From positions 1 to 49,384 of the forward strand of contig URTS01000003.1 in NCBI GenBank assembly GCA_900550685.1: a stretch of 49,384 bases of DNA, given 5' to 3'. The stretch's first letter is position 1; each line of letters opens with the position of its first letter. A program made the position numbers and the translations under genes. Shown here piece by piece: positions 14,735-22,661 of the stretch. The notes below the pieces were generated by a model. It was not told where the DNA came from. It saw nothing but the letters and a program-made list of their open reading frames with translations, and searched no databases. This stretch comes from an uncultured Oscillibacter sp. (GTDB lineage: Bacteria > Bacillota > Clostridia > Oscillospirales > Oscillospiraceae).

Positions 14735-15907
14735 TTACAGACTGTTTACAGCAGCTTCCAGTTGGCCCAGAGCCTGCTTCAGCACGCTGCGGGGGCAGGC
14801 GGCGTTGAGCCGCATATACCCGTTCAGGCTCCGACCGAAGGAGCAGCCGTCATTCAGGCCCAGCTTCGCCTTTTGGATCATGAAGTCGTGGAGTTCTTCA
14901 TTTGTGAGTCCCAGTTCCCGGCAGTCCAGCCACATGAGATAGGTGGCGTCGGGGGCGTAAGTCTTGATTTTGGGGATGTGCTTTTCGCAGTAGTCCACCA
15001 CGAAGTCAAAGTTGGCGGAGAGGTAGGGCAGAAGCTGCTCCAGCCATTCCTCGCCGCCTGCGCTGAAGGCGGCCTCCATGGCGGTGAGGGAAAATGCGTT
15101 GTTCCGGTGGATGTCCATGCACTGCCAGAAGTGGTCAAAAACCCGCTTCATGTGGGCATTGGGGAAGACCACGGTGCTGGCCTGCAAGCCGGCCAGGTTG
15201 AAGGTCTTGGTACCGGAGATACCGGTGATGACGTACTTTGCGATCTCCGGAGACAGGGAGGCCACCGGGGTATGGTGCTTTCCGTGGAAGATCAGGTCGG
15301 AATGGATCTCGTCGGAGAGCATCGTTACGTGGTGCTGCATGCACAGCTCTGCCATGCGCTGCAGCTCCTCCGGCGTCCAGACGATGCCCAGGGGGTTGTG
15401 GGGATTGCAGAGGATGAAGAGATCCGCATGCTGCAGCTTGGCCTCAAAGTCGGCCCAGTCCACGGTCCATTTGCCGTCTTTTTCGATAAACTGGTTTTCC
15501 AGTACGTTCCGGTGCCAGGCCTCGGCCATGTCGTAGAACTCGGAGTATACCGGCGTCTGGATCAGAACGCTGCCGCCCTCCGGGGTAAACAGCTTCACGC
15601 AGGCGCTGATGGTCTGGACAACGCCCAGGGAAAAGCTCATAAGGGACTGGTCGATGTCCCAGTGATTTCGCCGCTTCTGCCAGGCGCGGATGACCTGGAA
15701 ATAGCTGTCCGGCCGGGCGGTGTAGCCCCAGATGCCCTCCTTGGCCCGTTCGCCTAGGGCGTCAATGATGGGCTGTGCGGTGCGGAAATCCATATCCGCG
15801 ATCCACAGTGGGATCACATCGGCGGTTCCGAATTTCTTTTTCCGCTCATCGTATTTGGCCGCATGATTGTTAGTGCGGTCGATCACTTCGTCAAAGTTGT
15901 ACTGCAT
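14735..15907 (-). CDS. MalY/PatB family PLP-dependent C-S lyase
   Basis: 390 residues, full length for the family. The PLP-binding Lys is K234 in SGTKTFNLAG, with PHNPLGI at 169-175 and SDEIHSDL at 198-205, the pattern of MalY/PatB cystathionine beta-lyases. N-terminal residues (DVIPLWIADMDF) are equally typical. It would cleave cystathionine or cysteine conjugates to thiol or sulfide plus pyruvate; side roles in regulation are known for MalY but cannot be inferred here. ATG with GGAAGGAT upstream. A minus-strand TATAAT at 15963-15958 could be its promoter. Confidence 0.92.
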   Translation of the reverse strand: MQYNFDEVIDRTNNHAAKYDERKKKFGTADVIPLWIADMDFRTAQPIIDALGERAKEGIWGYTARPDSYFQVIRAWQKRRNHWDIDQSLMSFSLGVVQTISACVKLFTPEGGSVLIQTPVYSEFYDMAEAWHRNVLENQFIEKDGKWTVDWADFEAKLQHADLFILCNPHNPLGIVWTPEELQRMAELCMQHHVTMLSDEIHSDLIFHGKHHTPVASLSPEIAKYVITGISGTKTFNLAGLQASTVVFPNAHMKRVFDHFWQCMDIHRNNAFSLTAMEAAFSAGGEEWLEQLLPYLSANFDFVVDYCEKHIPKIKTYAPDATYLMWLDCRELGLTNEELHDFMIQKAKLGLNDGCSFGRSLNGYMRLNAACPRSVLKQALGQLEAAVNSL

Positions 15908-16087
15908 GGTTCAGGATCCTTCCGTAAAAGATATCGGGCGGCACGAATGCCGGCCCTATTATACCAGCATCCCCCCGCATAAAACAACCGGTTATTTTAA
16001 ATACAGCGATGTCAGGGGAAGTTCCGCTCTAGGGCGCATTTGGCAGAGAGAAACCTGCAAAAGACTGTGATTTCAGCTATCTGACAG
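15908..16087. other. intergenic region without a gene
   Basis: Holds the malY -10 element on the minus strand (15963-15958) and otherwise nothing I can assign. The divergent tcdA-type promoter begins at 16088. Confidence 0.4.
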
Positions 16088-16116
16088 TTGACAGCATCCG
16101 CCGCCCATGCTAGGAT
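16088..16116 (+). promoter_or_regulatory. promoter of the tcdA-derived fused frame
   Basis: TTGACA (16088-16093), 17 bases, TAGGAT (16111-16116). About 100 bases before the tcdA-like ATG. Confidence 0.6.
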
Positions 16117-16218
16117 ATAAAACCAATAAGAATACTATGTTGATAGGAAAATGGAGCGGCAAGATCCGGAGAAACTTCGGCAGAAGGCCGCCAGCATATA
16201 CGGAATCGAGGAGTTTCT

Positions 16219-16836
16219 ATGCTCAATCAGTTTTCAAGGACCCAGCTGCTCCTGGGCCAGGACGACATGGAGCGGCTGTTCCGGGCCCGGGTGGCGGTGT
16301 TCGGCATCGGCGGCGTGGGTGGATATACGGTAGAAGCCCTGGCCCGCAGCGGCGTGGGGACGCTGGACCTCATTGACGACGACCGGGTGTGCCTGACCAA
16401 TGTAAACCGCCAGATCTTCGCTACCCGGAAGACGGTGGGGCAGTACAAGGTGGATGTGGCGGAAGCCCGTATCAAGGAGATCAATCCGGACGCCGTTGTT
16501 CATACCTACAAGACCTTTTACGCGCCGCAGACGGCGGATCAATTTGACTTTACCCAGTATGACTACGTTGTGGATGCCATCGACACCGTTATCCTCGGTG
16601 CGATCCTGGGCATTGTATTGGGAGAAAAGGCGTCCGTCCTGTATCCCATCGGCCAGATCTGGCTGAACCTGCTGTTTGTTTTGCTGGTCCTGTTGATGAT
16701 GACCCAGCTTTTTGACGCAGGCTGCACACTGATCAACTCCTGCGGAGATACGGTGGCATCTATGCTGGTGACCCGGGTGCTCTACGGGAAGGACTGGTTC
16801 AAAAAGGGCCTGAACGAACGGGAGCACGCAGAGATC
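16219..16836 (+). pseudogene. tcdA: tcdA 5' half fused to dicarboxylate-symporter remnants
   Basis: Residues 1-124 match the N-terminal half of TcdA, the ThiF/MoeB-type enzyme that dehydrates t6A in tRNA: FGIGGVGGYTVEALARSG, LIDDDRVCLTNVNRQI and DYVVDAIDTV. At about 16590 the sequence switches without a stop to a DAACS-family (GltP-like) transporter: ILGAILGIVLGEKA and PIGQIWLNLLF resemble its first helices. Then, after an internal deletion near 16701, TQLFDAGCTLINSCGDTVAS resembles its C-terminal end. The frame stays open and continues into the hydrolase. TcdA lacks its C-terminal half and the transporter most of its helices, so both are almost surely inactive. Start has GAGGAG upstream. Either real deletions or a misassembly. 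Confidence 0.75.
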
Positions 16837-16863
16837 GGACAGAAGAAAAGAGTGACCTTGTAC

Positions 16864-17697
16864 ATGGAAAAACAACTGCTATGGGATGAGACCCATTACG
16901 GGGACTGTACCTGCCGCCCGGATATGCACGGCATCCTCATTCCCGGAAAACGGGGACGAATTCTCTCCGTGCTGTATACCGCCGGGGGAGAGGGAACCCA
17001 TCCCACCGTTATTCTGCTTCACGGCATTCCCGGCTGCGAGCGGAACTTGGACCTGGCCCAGGCGCTGCGCCGGGCGGGCTTCCACGTGATGACCTTTCAT
17101 TACAGCGGCAACTGGGGCAGCGACGGAGACTATTCTCTCACACACGACCCGGAGGATGCCGACACGGTCCTGGACTTTATCCTACAGAATGAAAGCTATG
17201 GGTTCGATAAGGAACATATTTACGCGGTGGGCCACAGCCTGGGGGGTTTTGTGTGCGGACAGCTGACCGCAAGACGCACGGAGATCCGGGGCGCGGCCCT
17301 GCTGATGCCCTGCAACATCGGCCGGCTGCCCCAAATTGCGCAGGAGGACCCGGCGGCGTACCGGATCATCTGTGACGTGCTGGATGACAGTGCAGACTGG
17401 CTCACCGGCACCAGCGGCGAAGCTCTTCTGCGGGAAGCATTGGACCATAGCGGGGCGTTTGCCCTGGAAAACCAGGCCCAAGCACTGAAAGAAAAGCCGG
17501 TCCTGTGCATCGGCGGAACGCTGGACCTATACACGCCGCCGCAGCTGCACGGCGGGCCTCTGGCCCAGGCGGTGCGGCGCGCAGGCGGGACCTTGTTCCG
17601 GGAGGTCACCTATCCCACGGACCACTTCTTTGCCGACTACCGGCTTGCGGTGGCCGGGACCGTAACGGAATTCCTGAAAGGGCAGCTTCCGCAGTGA
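16864..17697 (+). CDS. alpha/beta hydrolase (serine esterase type)
   Basis: 277 residues from ATG 16864. Nucleophile elbow GHSLGG, oxyanion segment HGIPGCERN, the acid in GGTLDLYTPP and the histidine in TDHFFADYR form a full catalytic set of the alpha/beta-hydrolase fold. It resembles small dienelactone-hydrolase or peptidase-like enzymes; substrate unknown. The frame is continuous with the preceding tcdA/transporter remnant, so a 492-residue fusion could be made. The internal ATG has only a weak purine-rich site (AGAAAAGAG), but the hydrolase is complete from it. Expression now probably depends on the tcdA promoter. Confidence 0.85.
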   Translation: MEKQLLWDETHYGDCTCRPDMHGILIPGKRGRILSVLYTAGGEGTHPTVILLHGIPGCERNLDLAQALRRAGFHVMTFHYSGNWGSDGDYSLTHDPEDADTVLDFILQNESYGFDKEHIYAVGHSLGGFVCGQLTARRTEIRGAALLMPCNIGRLPQIAQEDPAAYRIICDVLDDSADWLTGTSGEALLREALDHSGAFALENQAQALKEKPVLCIGGTLDLYTPPQLHGGPLAQAVRRAGGTLFREVTYPTDHFFADYRLAVAGTVTEFLKGQLPQ

Positions 17698-17720
17698 GTT
17701 CCGGCATGGGCAATGCAGTT

Positions 17721-18191
17721 TTATGGAATCTGCCTGCTGTTGGCCTTTTCCAGCTCCAGCAGGGCCTGTTTCATGCCCAGTCCGCCGCCGTAGCCCACAA
17801 GGGAACCGCCCGCCCCAATGACGCGGTGGCAGGGGATGGCGATGAAGATGGGATTGGCGTGATTCGCCATGCCCACCGCCCGGAAGGCCTTCGGGTGTCC
17901 GATGGCCTCCGCAATGTCCTTATAGCTGCGAGTCTCGCCGTAGGGGATCTCCCGCAGGGCTGCCCAGACGGCCTCCTGAAAGGGCGTGCCGTGCACCCGG
18001 TACGGAAAATCGAACGTCTTGCGCGTTCCCGCAAAGTATTCGTCCAGCTGGCGGAACACCAGCTCCGTCAGCTCGTTCGGCGCGCCCGTTTTCGCGTCTG
18101 CACCGGCGTTTTTCAGCGCCGTGACCGCGCCGTCCTCCCAATCCAGCTGAATGTCGCCCACCGGCGAGTGGTAAATCACAGTTCCTTTCAC
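17721..18191 (-). CDS. ogt: methylated-DNA-protein-cysteine methyltransferase
   Basis: 156 residues with the active-site motif IPCHRVIGAGG near the C terminus, the preceding winged-helix segment (FQEAVWAALREIPYGETRSY, then AVGMANHANP) and an N-terminal ribonuclease-like domain. It repairs O6-alkylguanine in DNA by irreversible transfer to its cysteine. I prefer a GTG start at 18191 (VKGTVIYHSPVG), which fits the family length and has AAGGGAG about 11 bases upstream. Upstream ATGs would add about 30-60 unrelated residues. Ends 24 bases from the convergent hydrolase stop with no obvious terminator. Confidence 0.93.
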   Translation of the reverse strand: MKGTVIYHSPVGDIQLDWEDGAVTALKNAGADAKTGAPNELTELVFRQLDEYFAGTRKTFDFPYRVHGTPFQEAVWAALREIPYGETRSYKDIAEAIGHPKAFRAVGMANHANPIFIAIPCHRVIGAGGSLVGYGGGLGMKQALLELEKANSRQIP

Positions 18192-18294
18192 GGTTTTTGA
18201 TGCTCCCTTCGGTATTGTGCCGGCGTCCGGCCGCTGCATGGCTTCCCGCATTTCCGGTTCCGCCATGCGCTCTACTGTCTGCATTATACCATGC

Positions 18295-18320
18295 TTTTTT
18301 GCAGAAAGCTCTGCAAAAAA
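18295..18320. repeat. perfect T/A-flanked inverted repeat
   Basis: Arms TTTTTTGCAGA and TCTGCAAAAAA (18295-18305 and 18310-18320) around AAGC. In both directions a short G/C stem is followed by six T, the layout of a minimal bidirectional terminator, but no gene ends here. Confidence 0.5.
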
Positions 18321-18370
18321 GGAAATCAATTTTGAGTTCTGCCGGACCGTATCCGGCAGGCAGGTCATAG

Positions 18371-18403
18371 AAATCCGACGCAGGGATCCCTGCGTCGGAT
18401 TTT
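18371..18403 (+). terminator. orphan terminator-like palindrome
   Basis: A 32-base perfect palindrome (arms of 16, centre GGATCC) followed by two more T. It has the look of a plus-strand terminator, yet no gene precedes it on that strand; the ogt gene lies there in the other direction. It may be left from a lost gene or be an operator. Confidence 0.5.
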
Positions 18404-18519
18404 TGTATAGACTGTAAAAATTTGTCGTATTTATCCGAAAATACGAAGCGCACTTCGTGGATGTGTACTTCGCCTCAGTATAAAATTTCTGTATAGTCGA
18501 ATATACGGAGGTTTTGTCA

Positions 18520-18786
18520 ATGAGTGGTTATAAAGTACTTCTGCAAAAGCAGTTCTCACTCCAAGTGAAAGCTCTGCGCCACAAGCGGAACCTGACACAG
18601 GAGGAGATGTCCGAGCGTCTGCACATTACTTCCCGAGCCTACAGTGATCTGGAACGGGGATGCAGCTGCTGCTCCGCCCTGGCCCTGCTGTTCTTCCTGC
18701 TGATGCTGAAATCCGATGAGCTGGAAGATTTTCTCAACCGGCTCCGGAAGCAGATACAGCTGTTTGAGCAAAAGGAGGTCGCCTAA
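18520..18786 (+). CDS. XRE-type helix-turn-helix regulator
   Basis: 88 residues. The HTH (VKALRHKRNLTQEEMSERL, HITSRAYSDLERG) fills the first half; the second half has an odd Cys/Leu-rich segment (CSCCSALALLFFLLML) that could be a buried dimer interface, then a charged tail. Start ATG 18520 with CGGAGG 8-9 bases upstream; a TTG two codons earlier is less likely. A TATA-rich stretch at 18478-18505 may hold its promoter. The stop TAA overlaps the ribosome-site region of the next gene, a Spo0A C-domain protein, so the two form a transcriptional unit. Confidence 0.83.
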   Translation: MSGYKVLLQKQFSLQVKALRHKRNLTQEEMSERLHITSRAYSDLERGCSCCSALALLFFLLMLKSDELEDFLNRLRKQIQLFEQKEVA

Positions 18787-19141
18787 GGACATTTTCAATT
18801 TTGACAGGATCTACCTCCTGCTGAACCGTCTTGGGATCACCGCCAACTATACGGGATTCCACCATGTTGCTTATGCGGTCTATCTGATCTACCACCAGCC
18901 AGATTCCCTGCTTCTGGTGACCAAACGGCTGTATCCAGATATTGCCAGGCAGTACAACACCAAATGGAACCGGGTGGAGCGGGACATCCGGACAGTCATC
19001 ACCATCGCCTGGGAGGAAAACAGGCCCCTTCTTGAGGAACTGGCTGGGCATCATCTTCCGCGCCGCCCCCAGCCGGTGCAGTTTTTATCCATCCTGGTAT
19101 CCGCCCTTCGTTCCGGCGCGGCGGAACGCTTCCTGGAATAA
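18785..19141 (+). CDS. stand-alone Spo0A C-terminal-domain protein, start codon apparently lost
   Basis: About 118 residues matching only the DNA-binding output domain of Spo0A: IYLLLNRLGITANYTGFHH, LLLVTKRLYPDIARQYNT, then WNRVERDIRTVITIAWE. No receiver domain is attached. A perfect AAAGGAGG (18771-18778) sits six bases before an AAG codon at 18785 where ATG is expected (K-D-IFNFDRIY). The same A also creates the TAA that ends the XRE gene. Initiation might use ATT 18791 or an ATG at 18716 inside the XRE gene, or the gene may be dead. Such HTH plus Spo0A-C pairs occur in Oscillospiraceae; the role is unknown. Confidence 0.72.
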   Translation, partial: KDIFNFDRIYLLLNRLGITANYTGFHHVAYAVYLIYHQPDSLLLVTKRLYPDIARQYNTKWNRVERDIRTVITIAWEENRPLLEELAGHHLPRRPQPVQFLSILVSALRSGAAERFLE

Positions 19142-19161
19142 CGTTTACCACCAGTTCATAA

Positions 19162-19197
19162 AGGCAGACACGCCCGTCGGCGTGCCTGCCTTTTTTG
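19162..19197 (+). terminator. terminator after the Spo0A-C gene
   Basis: A 12-bp stem with one mismatch (19163-19174 with 19179-19190), 4-base loop and six T immediately after. Confidence 0.88.
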
Positions 19198-19343
19198 ACC
19201 GATGTCAAAATTTGTCGAACGATTTTTCTGTTAAAATTTTATCAAAATGATTGATAGCGGGCGCGGGACGTGCTACCCTTGTCGTGACAGCCGTACATCC
19301 TGTTTGGGGTGTACCGGTGAAATTGTGGAAGGGACCTGGGAGT

Positions 19344-19880
19344 ATGAAACGTCACAAAACCGTATTGCTGGCAGACGGCAGTGAGGAATTCCGCTGGCTG
19401 GTGTGGAAATGCGCGGGGGAGCATACGTATTTTTCCATGAAGACCGTGGGCAGCGGCTGGGATATCCTCCGGTGCGTACAAGAGCAGCCGCCGGATCTCC
19501 TGCTGATCGATACGGCCCTGCCGGACATCTGCGGCCTGACCGTATTGAAGGAGCTGGCGCGGCGGGGGAACGTTCCCAAGACCATCGTCATCTCCAGCGT
19601 TGTTTCCGAGCGGATGGCGGCTAAGGCGCTCTCCCTGGGCGCTGTGTACTTTCTGCCGAAGCCCTTTCATATCGAAGCGCTGTTTGACCTGATCTACGGG
19701 CTGCTCCACGGCTACCCGCAATATCCTCCCTTGGCGCTTTCGCGCGCCGCAGGAAATGGATGCTTATTTGAAAAAGCCTTGCTCCGGAAAGCGAATGATA
19801 GAAACAGCTTTTTCGGCATAATGAAGCGCAGACCTTCCAGAAAATGGGAAGGCCTGCGCTTTCTCTGTTATTTGTCTTGA
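19344..19880 (+). CDS. single-domain response regulator (receiver only)
   Basis: 178 residues from ATG 19344. Residues 1-125 form a CheY-like receiver: acidic pocket LLADGSEEF (one of the usual two acidic residues is present), phospho-acceptor Asp in LLIDTALPD, Ser/Thr in VISSV and Lys in FLPKPF. The pattern and the KPFHIEALFDLI ending resemble the Spo0A receiver. No output domain follows: the last 50 residues are low-quality sequence whose end runs through a terminator hairpin, suggesting that an output domain was lost and the frame continues by chance. A lone Spo0A output domain lies just upstream in a separate gene. Partner kinase unknown. Confidence 0.75.
   Translation: MKRHKTVLLADGSEEFRWLVWKCAGEHTYFSMKTVGSGWDILRCVQEQPPDLLLIDTALPDICGLTVLKELARRGNVPKTIVISSVVSERMAAKALSLGAVYFLPKPFHIEALFDLIYGLLHGYPQYPPLALSRAAGNGCLFEKALLRKANDRNSFFGIMKRRPSRKWEGLRFLCYLS
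19824..19866. terminator. terminator overlapping the 3' end of the receiver gene
   Basis: Stem 19824-19838 with 19847-19861 (one mismatch, AAGCGCAG then CCTTCC), between the receiver gene and the convergent carbonic anhydrase gene. It lies inside the receiver frame, before its stop at 19880. Confidence 0.7.
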
Positions 19881-19907
19881 AAATTGTCTGCGCCGGAGGG
19901 AATCCGT

Positions 19908-20450
19908 TTACTCCTGGGGGGTCAGTTCCCCGGTCTCCGTGTTGATGACATAGCCGCGGATGGTCACATCGGCGGGCATCAGCGGGTGGTTGCGCAGCAG
20001 ATCCACCGTCTCCGCCACGGAGTTTTCCACGCAGTCAAATCCCCGCAGCCAGGCCTCAAAGTCAATGCCGCAGTAGCGCATCATGTCGATATGGTCCTGG
20101 GAGACGCCCCGCTGGATCAGGTGGCGGATCATCATGTCGGCGTTGATATGGGCCACGCCGCAGTCGGTATGGCCGATGACCATGACCTCTTCCACCCCCA
20201 GCTCGATGATGCCTACCAGCAGACTGCGCACGGCGCTGTCAAAGGGGCCGGTGATCATGCCACCGGCGTTTTTGATCATTTTCACGTCGCCGTTGCGGAT
20301 GCCCAGCGCCGCAGGCAGCAGTTCCACCAGACGGGTGTCCATGCAGGTGAGAATGGCGATCTTTTTGTCAGGGTACTTGCTGGTCTGGAACTTTTCATAA
20401 CCCTTGGATTGAACAAACTCACGGTTGTATGCCAGCATATCTTCGATCAT
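19908..20450 (-). CDS. beta-class carbonic anhydrase
   Basis: 180 residues. Zinc ligands and catalytic pair are visible as C36-x-D38-x-R40 (CMDTR) and H94-x-x-C97 (HTDC), with the typical NAGG at 61-64. The enzyme interconverts CO2 and bicarbonate in the cytosol, supplying bicarbonate to carboxylases such as those in purine synthesis. Strong AAAAAAGGAG ribosome site. Stands alone. Confidence 0.94.
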   Translation of the reverse strand: MIEDMLAYNREFVQSKGYEKFQTSKYPDKKIAILTCMDTRLVELLPAALGIRNGDVKMIKNAGGMITGPFDSAVRSLLVGIIELGVEEVMVIGHTDCGVAHINADMMIRHLIQRGVSQDHIDMMRYCGIDFEAWLRGFDCVENSVAETVDLLRNHPLMPADVTIRGYVINTETGELTPQE

Positions 20451-20570
20451 GGCGGTTCTCCTTTTTTCATTTTTTATGATGCTATCATACCGGATTTCTC
20501 CGCCCCGCGCAACCGGAATCTTTCGGCAATTCCGGCAGCGCGGAGATGTGCGCTCCGGCGGAACAGAGTT

Positions 20571-21773
20571 TTATTTCACCGGAAGCTCCACGAAAAACGA
20601 GTTCCGGCCGTTTTTGCTCTCCGCCCAGATCTTTCCGTGGTGCCGCAGGACGATGTTCTGGGCGATGGACAGCCCCAGGCCGTAGCTGCCCCGCTGGGTG
20701 TGGGCGGTGTCGGAGCGGTAGAACCGCTTGAAGATGTTTTTCAGATCCTCCTTGGAAATTTCCGGCCCAGGATTGGACACCGCCAGGCGGCACCGGCCGC
20801 CGGAGCGGGTAAGGGTGACGGTAACGTCCCCCGGCGCTTCCGCGTACTTCCGGGCATTGTCCAGGAGAATGTCCGCCGTCTGCCGCAGATGCTGTCCGCT
20901 GCCCCGGAGAGTGATGCCCGGCTGGATATCCGTTGTCAGGGTCAGGCCTGCCTCGAAGAACACCGGCTCGAAGGGGAGAACCGCATCGCTGACCAGCTTG
21001 CTGAGATCCACCTGGGAGAGGACCAGATTTCCCTGGCCGCCGTCGGTCCGGGCCAGGTCCAGCATCTCTTCAATGAGCTGGCGCATCTGCCGGGACATGG
21101 TGAGGATGTGGGCGGCGAACTGGCTGCGGCGTTTCTCGTCGAAATCCGGGCTGTTCAAAAGCTCTGCGTTGGTCATGATGACCGTCAGAGGGGTTTTCAG
21201 CTCGTGAGAGGCATCCGCCACAAACTGCCGCTGCTGCTGCCACGCCTTTTCCACCGGCTTTACCGCCCACCGGGCCAGCAGCCAGCTGATGAGGAGAAAC
21301 ACGGCGAAGCACAGTGCCCCGATGAGAAGACAGGTCTTGAAGAGGTTGGAGAGGGTTGCCTGTTCGCTGGACATATCCGCAAAGGCGATGCGCTCCCCGT
21401 GGGGGGTGACACTGCGGCAGTACCGCAGGCCGTAATCCGGAAGGACCCCTACTCGGTCCCCGGCGCTGTCCACATCGGAAACCAGGACCTGCAGATCGTC
21501 CTCGTCGGTGAGGTCGTAGTACCCCACAGCCGAGGTCACGTTTCCCGCCGGGTCCAGGTCCAGCACAAAAAAGGGCAGCTGCACCCAATCCGGCGGGTCA
21601 CCGGGCCGGTTGGGCTGGAAGGGGGAGGTTGCCACCGCCTGGAGCATGGACACGCTCTGGGTCTCCAGGTCCTCCCGGGTGAAGTGGTACACCATGGTGA
21701 AGATACCGGTCAGCATCACCGTGACGATCAGCATGTTGACGCAGATGAATTTCAGCCGCAGCTTCCGGATCAT
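20571..21773 (-). CDS. sensor histidine kinase
   Basis: 400 residues. Two transmembrane helices (about 9-29 and 147-168) bracket a 115-residue outside sensor domain. The dimerisation box follows with the phospho-acceptor H190 (FVADASHELKTPLTVIM), then the ATPase domain with N box (DNARKYAEAPGDVTV), a KNIFKRFYRSD segment and G box (GSYGLGLSIAQNI). Orthodox EnvZ/PhoR-type kinase. Its ATG overlaps the regulator stop by four bases (ATGA), so the pair is co-translated. Ligand unknown; the divergent MacAB-type exporter suggests an envelope-active compound or peptide (inference). Confidence 0.94.
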   Translation of the reverse strand: MIRKLRLKFICVNMLIVTVMLTGIFTMVYHFTREDLETQSVSMLQAVATSPFQPNRPGDPPDWVQLPFFVLDLDPAGNVTSAVGYYDLTDEDDLQVLVSDVDSAGDRVGVLPDYGLRYCRSVTPHGERIAFADMSSEQATLSNLFKTCLLIGALCFAVFLLISWLLARWAVKPVEKAWQQQRQFVADASHELKTPLTVIMTNAELLNSPDFDEKRRSQFAAHILTMSRQMRQLIEEMLDLARTDGGQGNLVLSQVDLSKLVSDAVLPFEPVFFEAGLTLTTDIQPGITLRGSGQHLRQTADILLDNARKYAEAPGDVTVTLTRSGGRCRLAVSNPGPEISKEDLKNIFKRFYRSDTAHTQRGSYGLGLSIAQNIVLRHHGKIWAESKNGRNSFFVELPVK

Positions 21774-22441
21774 TCCGCCACCTCCAGATGGTAGCCCAGG
21801 CGGCGGATGGCTTTAATTTTCAGATCAGAGCCGATGCTGGTCAGCTTCTTCCGCAGAAAGCCCACGTACACCTCCACGTGGTTCTCCACGGCGTTGGAGT
21901 CATAGCCCCAGACCTTGGACAAGATCATTTCTTTGGACAACACCCGCCCTTTGTTTTGCAGCAGGAAGCGCATCACATCGAACTCCCGGGCGGAGAGGCG
22001 GACGCTGCTGTCCCCGCACACCAGGGTGCAGTTGGCCAGGTCCAGGGCTGTGTTGCCCATCCGCAGTTCGTCCACCTGGTCCCCCTGGCGGCGGAGCAGG
22101 GCGTTGACGCAGGCCAGCAGCTCCCGGGAGTCAAAGGGCTTGGTCAGGTAGTAGTCCGCCCCGGCGTTGAGCCCCTGGATCCGGTCCTCGATGTCCGACC
22201 GGGCGGTGAGCATCAGAATGGGGGTGTTGCACCGGTCCGCCCGGACCTGTCGGGCCACCTGAAAGCCGTCCAGCTTGGGCATCATTACGTCCAGGATCAA
22301 AAGGTCGTAAATGCCCAGCTCCGCGTATTCCTTGCCGGCTTCGCCGTCGTATACCGTTTCCACCTCAAAGCCCTTGTGCTCCAGAATGGCGCGGATGGAC
22401 TCCGCCACCAGCTTTTCGTCTTCAATCACCAGTACTTTCAT
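21770..22441 (-). CDS. OmpR/PhoB-family response regulator
   Basis: 223 residues: receiver with E8-D9 pocket, phospho-acceptor D51 (LLILDVMMPKLDGF), TAR and LTKPF motifs, then a winged-helix domain (LSAREFDVMRFLLQNKGRVLS, VENHVEVYVGFLRKKL). First gene of the operon with the kinase. Divergent from the MacAB-type exporter operon; a pair of TTCAGCG direct repeats in the shared region is a likely binding site. Confidence 0.95.
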   Translation of the reverse strand: MKVLVIEDEKLVAESIRAILEHKGFEVETVYDGEAGKEYAELGIYDLLILDVMMPKLDGFQVARQVRADRCNTPILMLTARSDIEDRIQGLNAGADYYLTKPFDSRELLACVNALLRRQGDQVDELRMGNTALDLANCTLVCGDSSVRLSAREFDVMRFLLQNKGRVLSKEMILSKVWGYDSNAVENHVEVYVGFLRKKLTSIGSDLKIKAIRRLGYHLEVAE

Positions 22442-22586
22442 AATGGTTCCTCATTTCCAGCCGTCCGCGGACAAGGCCTGCGCCCCGGTCCGTGGACCTT
22501 AATTTTTTGTTGATTCCAACATATCCTCCTTTCCTGAATCAAAACTGAAAAAGAGCGGAAAATTTTTCTGGAAAGTTCCTCTTTTT

Positions 22587-22604
22587 TTCAGCGCCGGTTC
22601 AGCG
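22587..22604 (+). promoter_or_regulatory. candidate OmpR-type operator upstream of the exporter
   Basis: Two exact TTCAGCG heptamers with a 4-base gap (starts 22587 and 22598, 11 bases apart). Heptad-4-heptad at one helical turn is the standard geometry for PhoB/OmpR dimers. It lies 58 bases before the adaptor gene start. Confidence 0.55.
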
Positions 22605-22661
22605 TGGGGTGTTACCTTGAGACACACAAGATGAAAAACCCACTGGAAAGGACGAACGTAT

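Noticed and set aside
19884..21794. Plus-strand frame of 636 codons over carbonic anhydrase and kinase genes
   Set aside because: Shadow frame; the minus strand encodes two well-identified proteins here.
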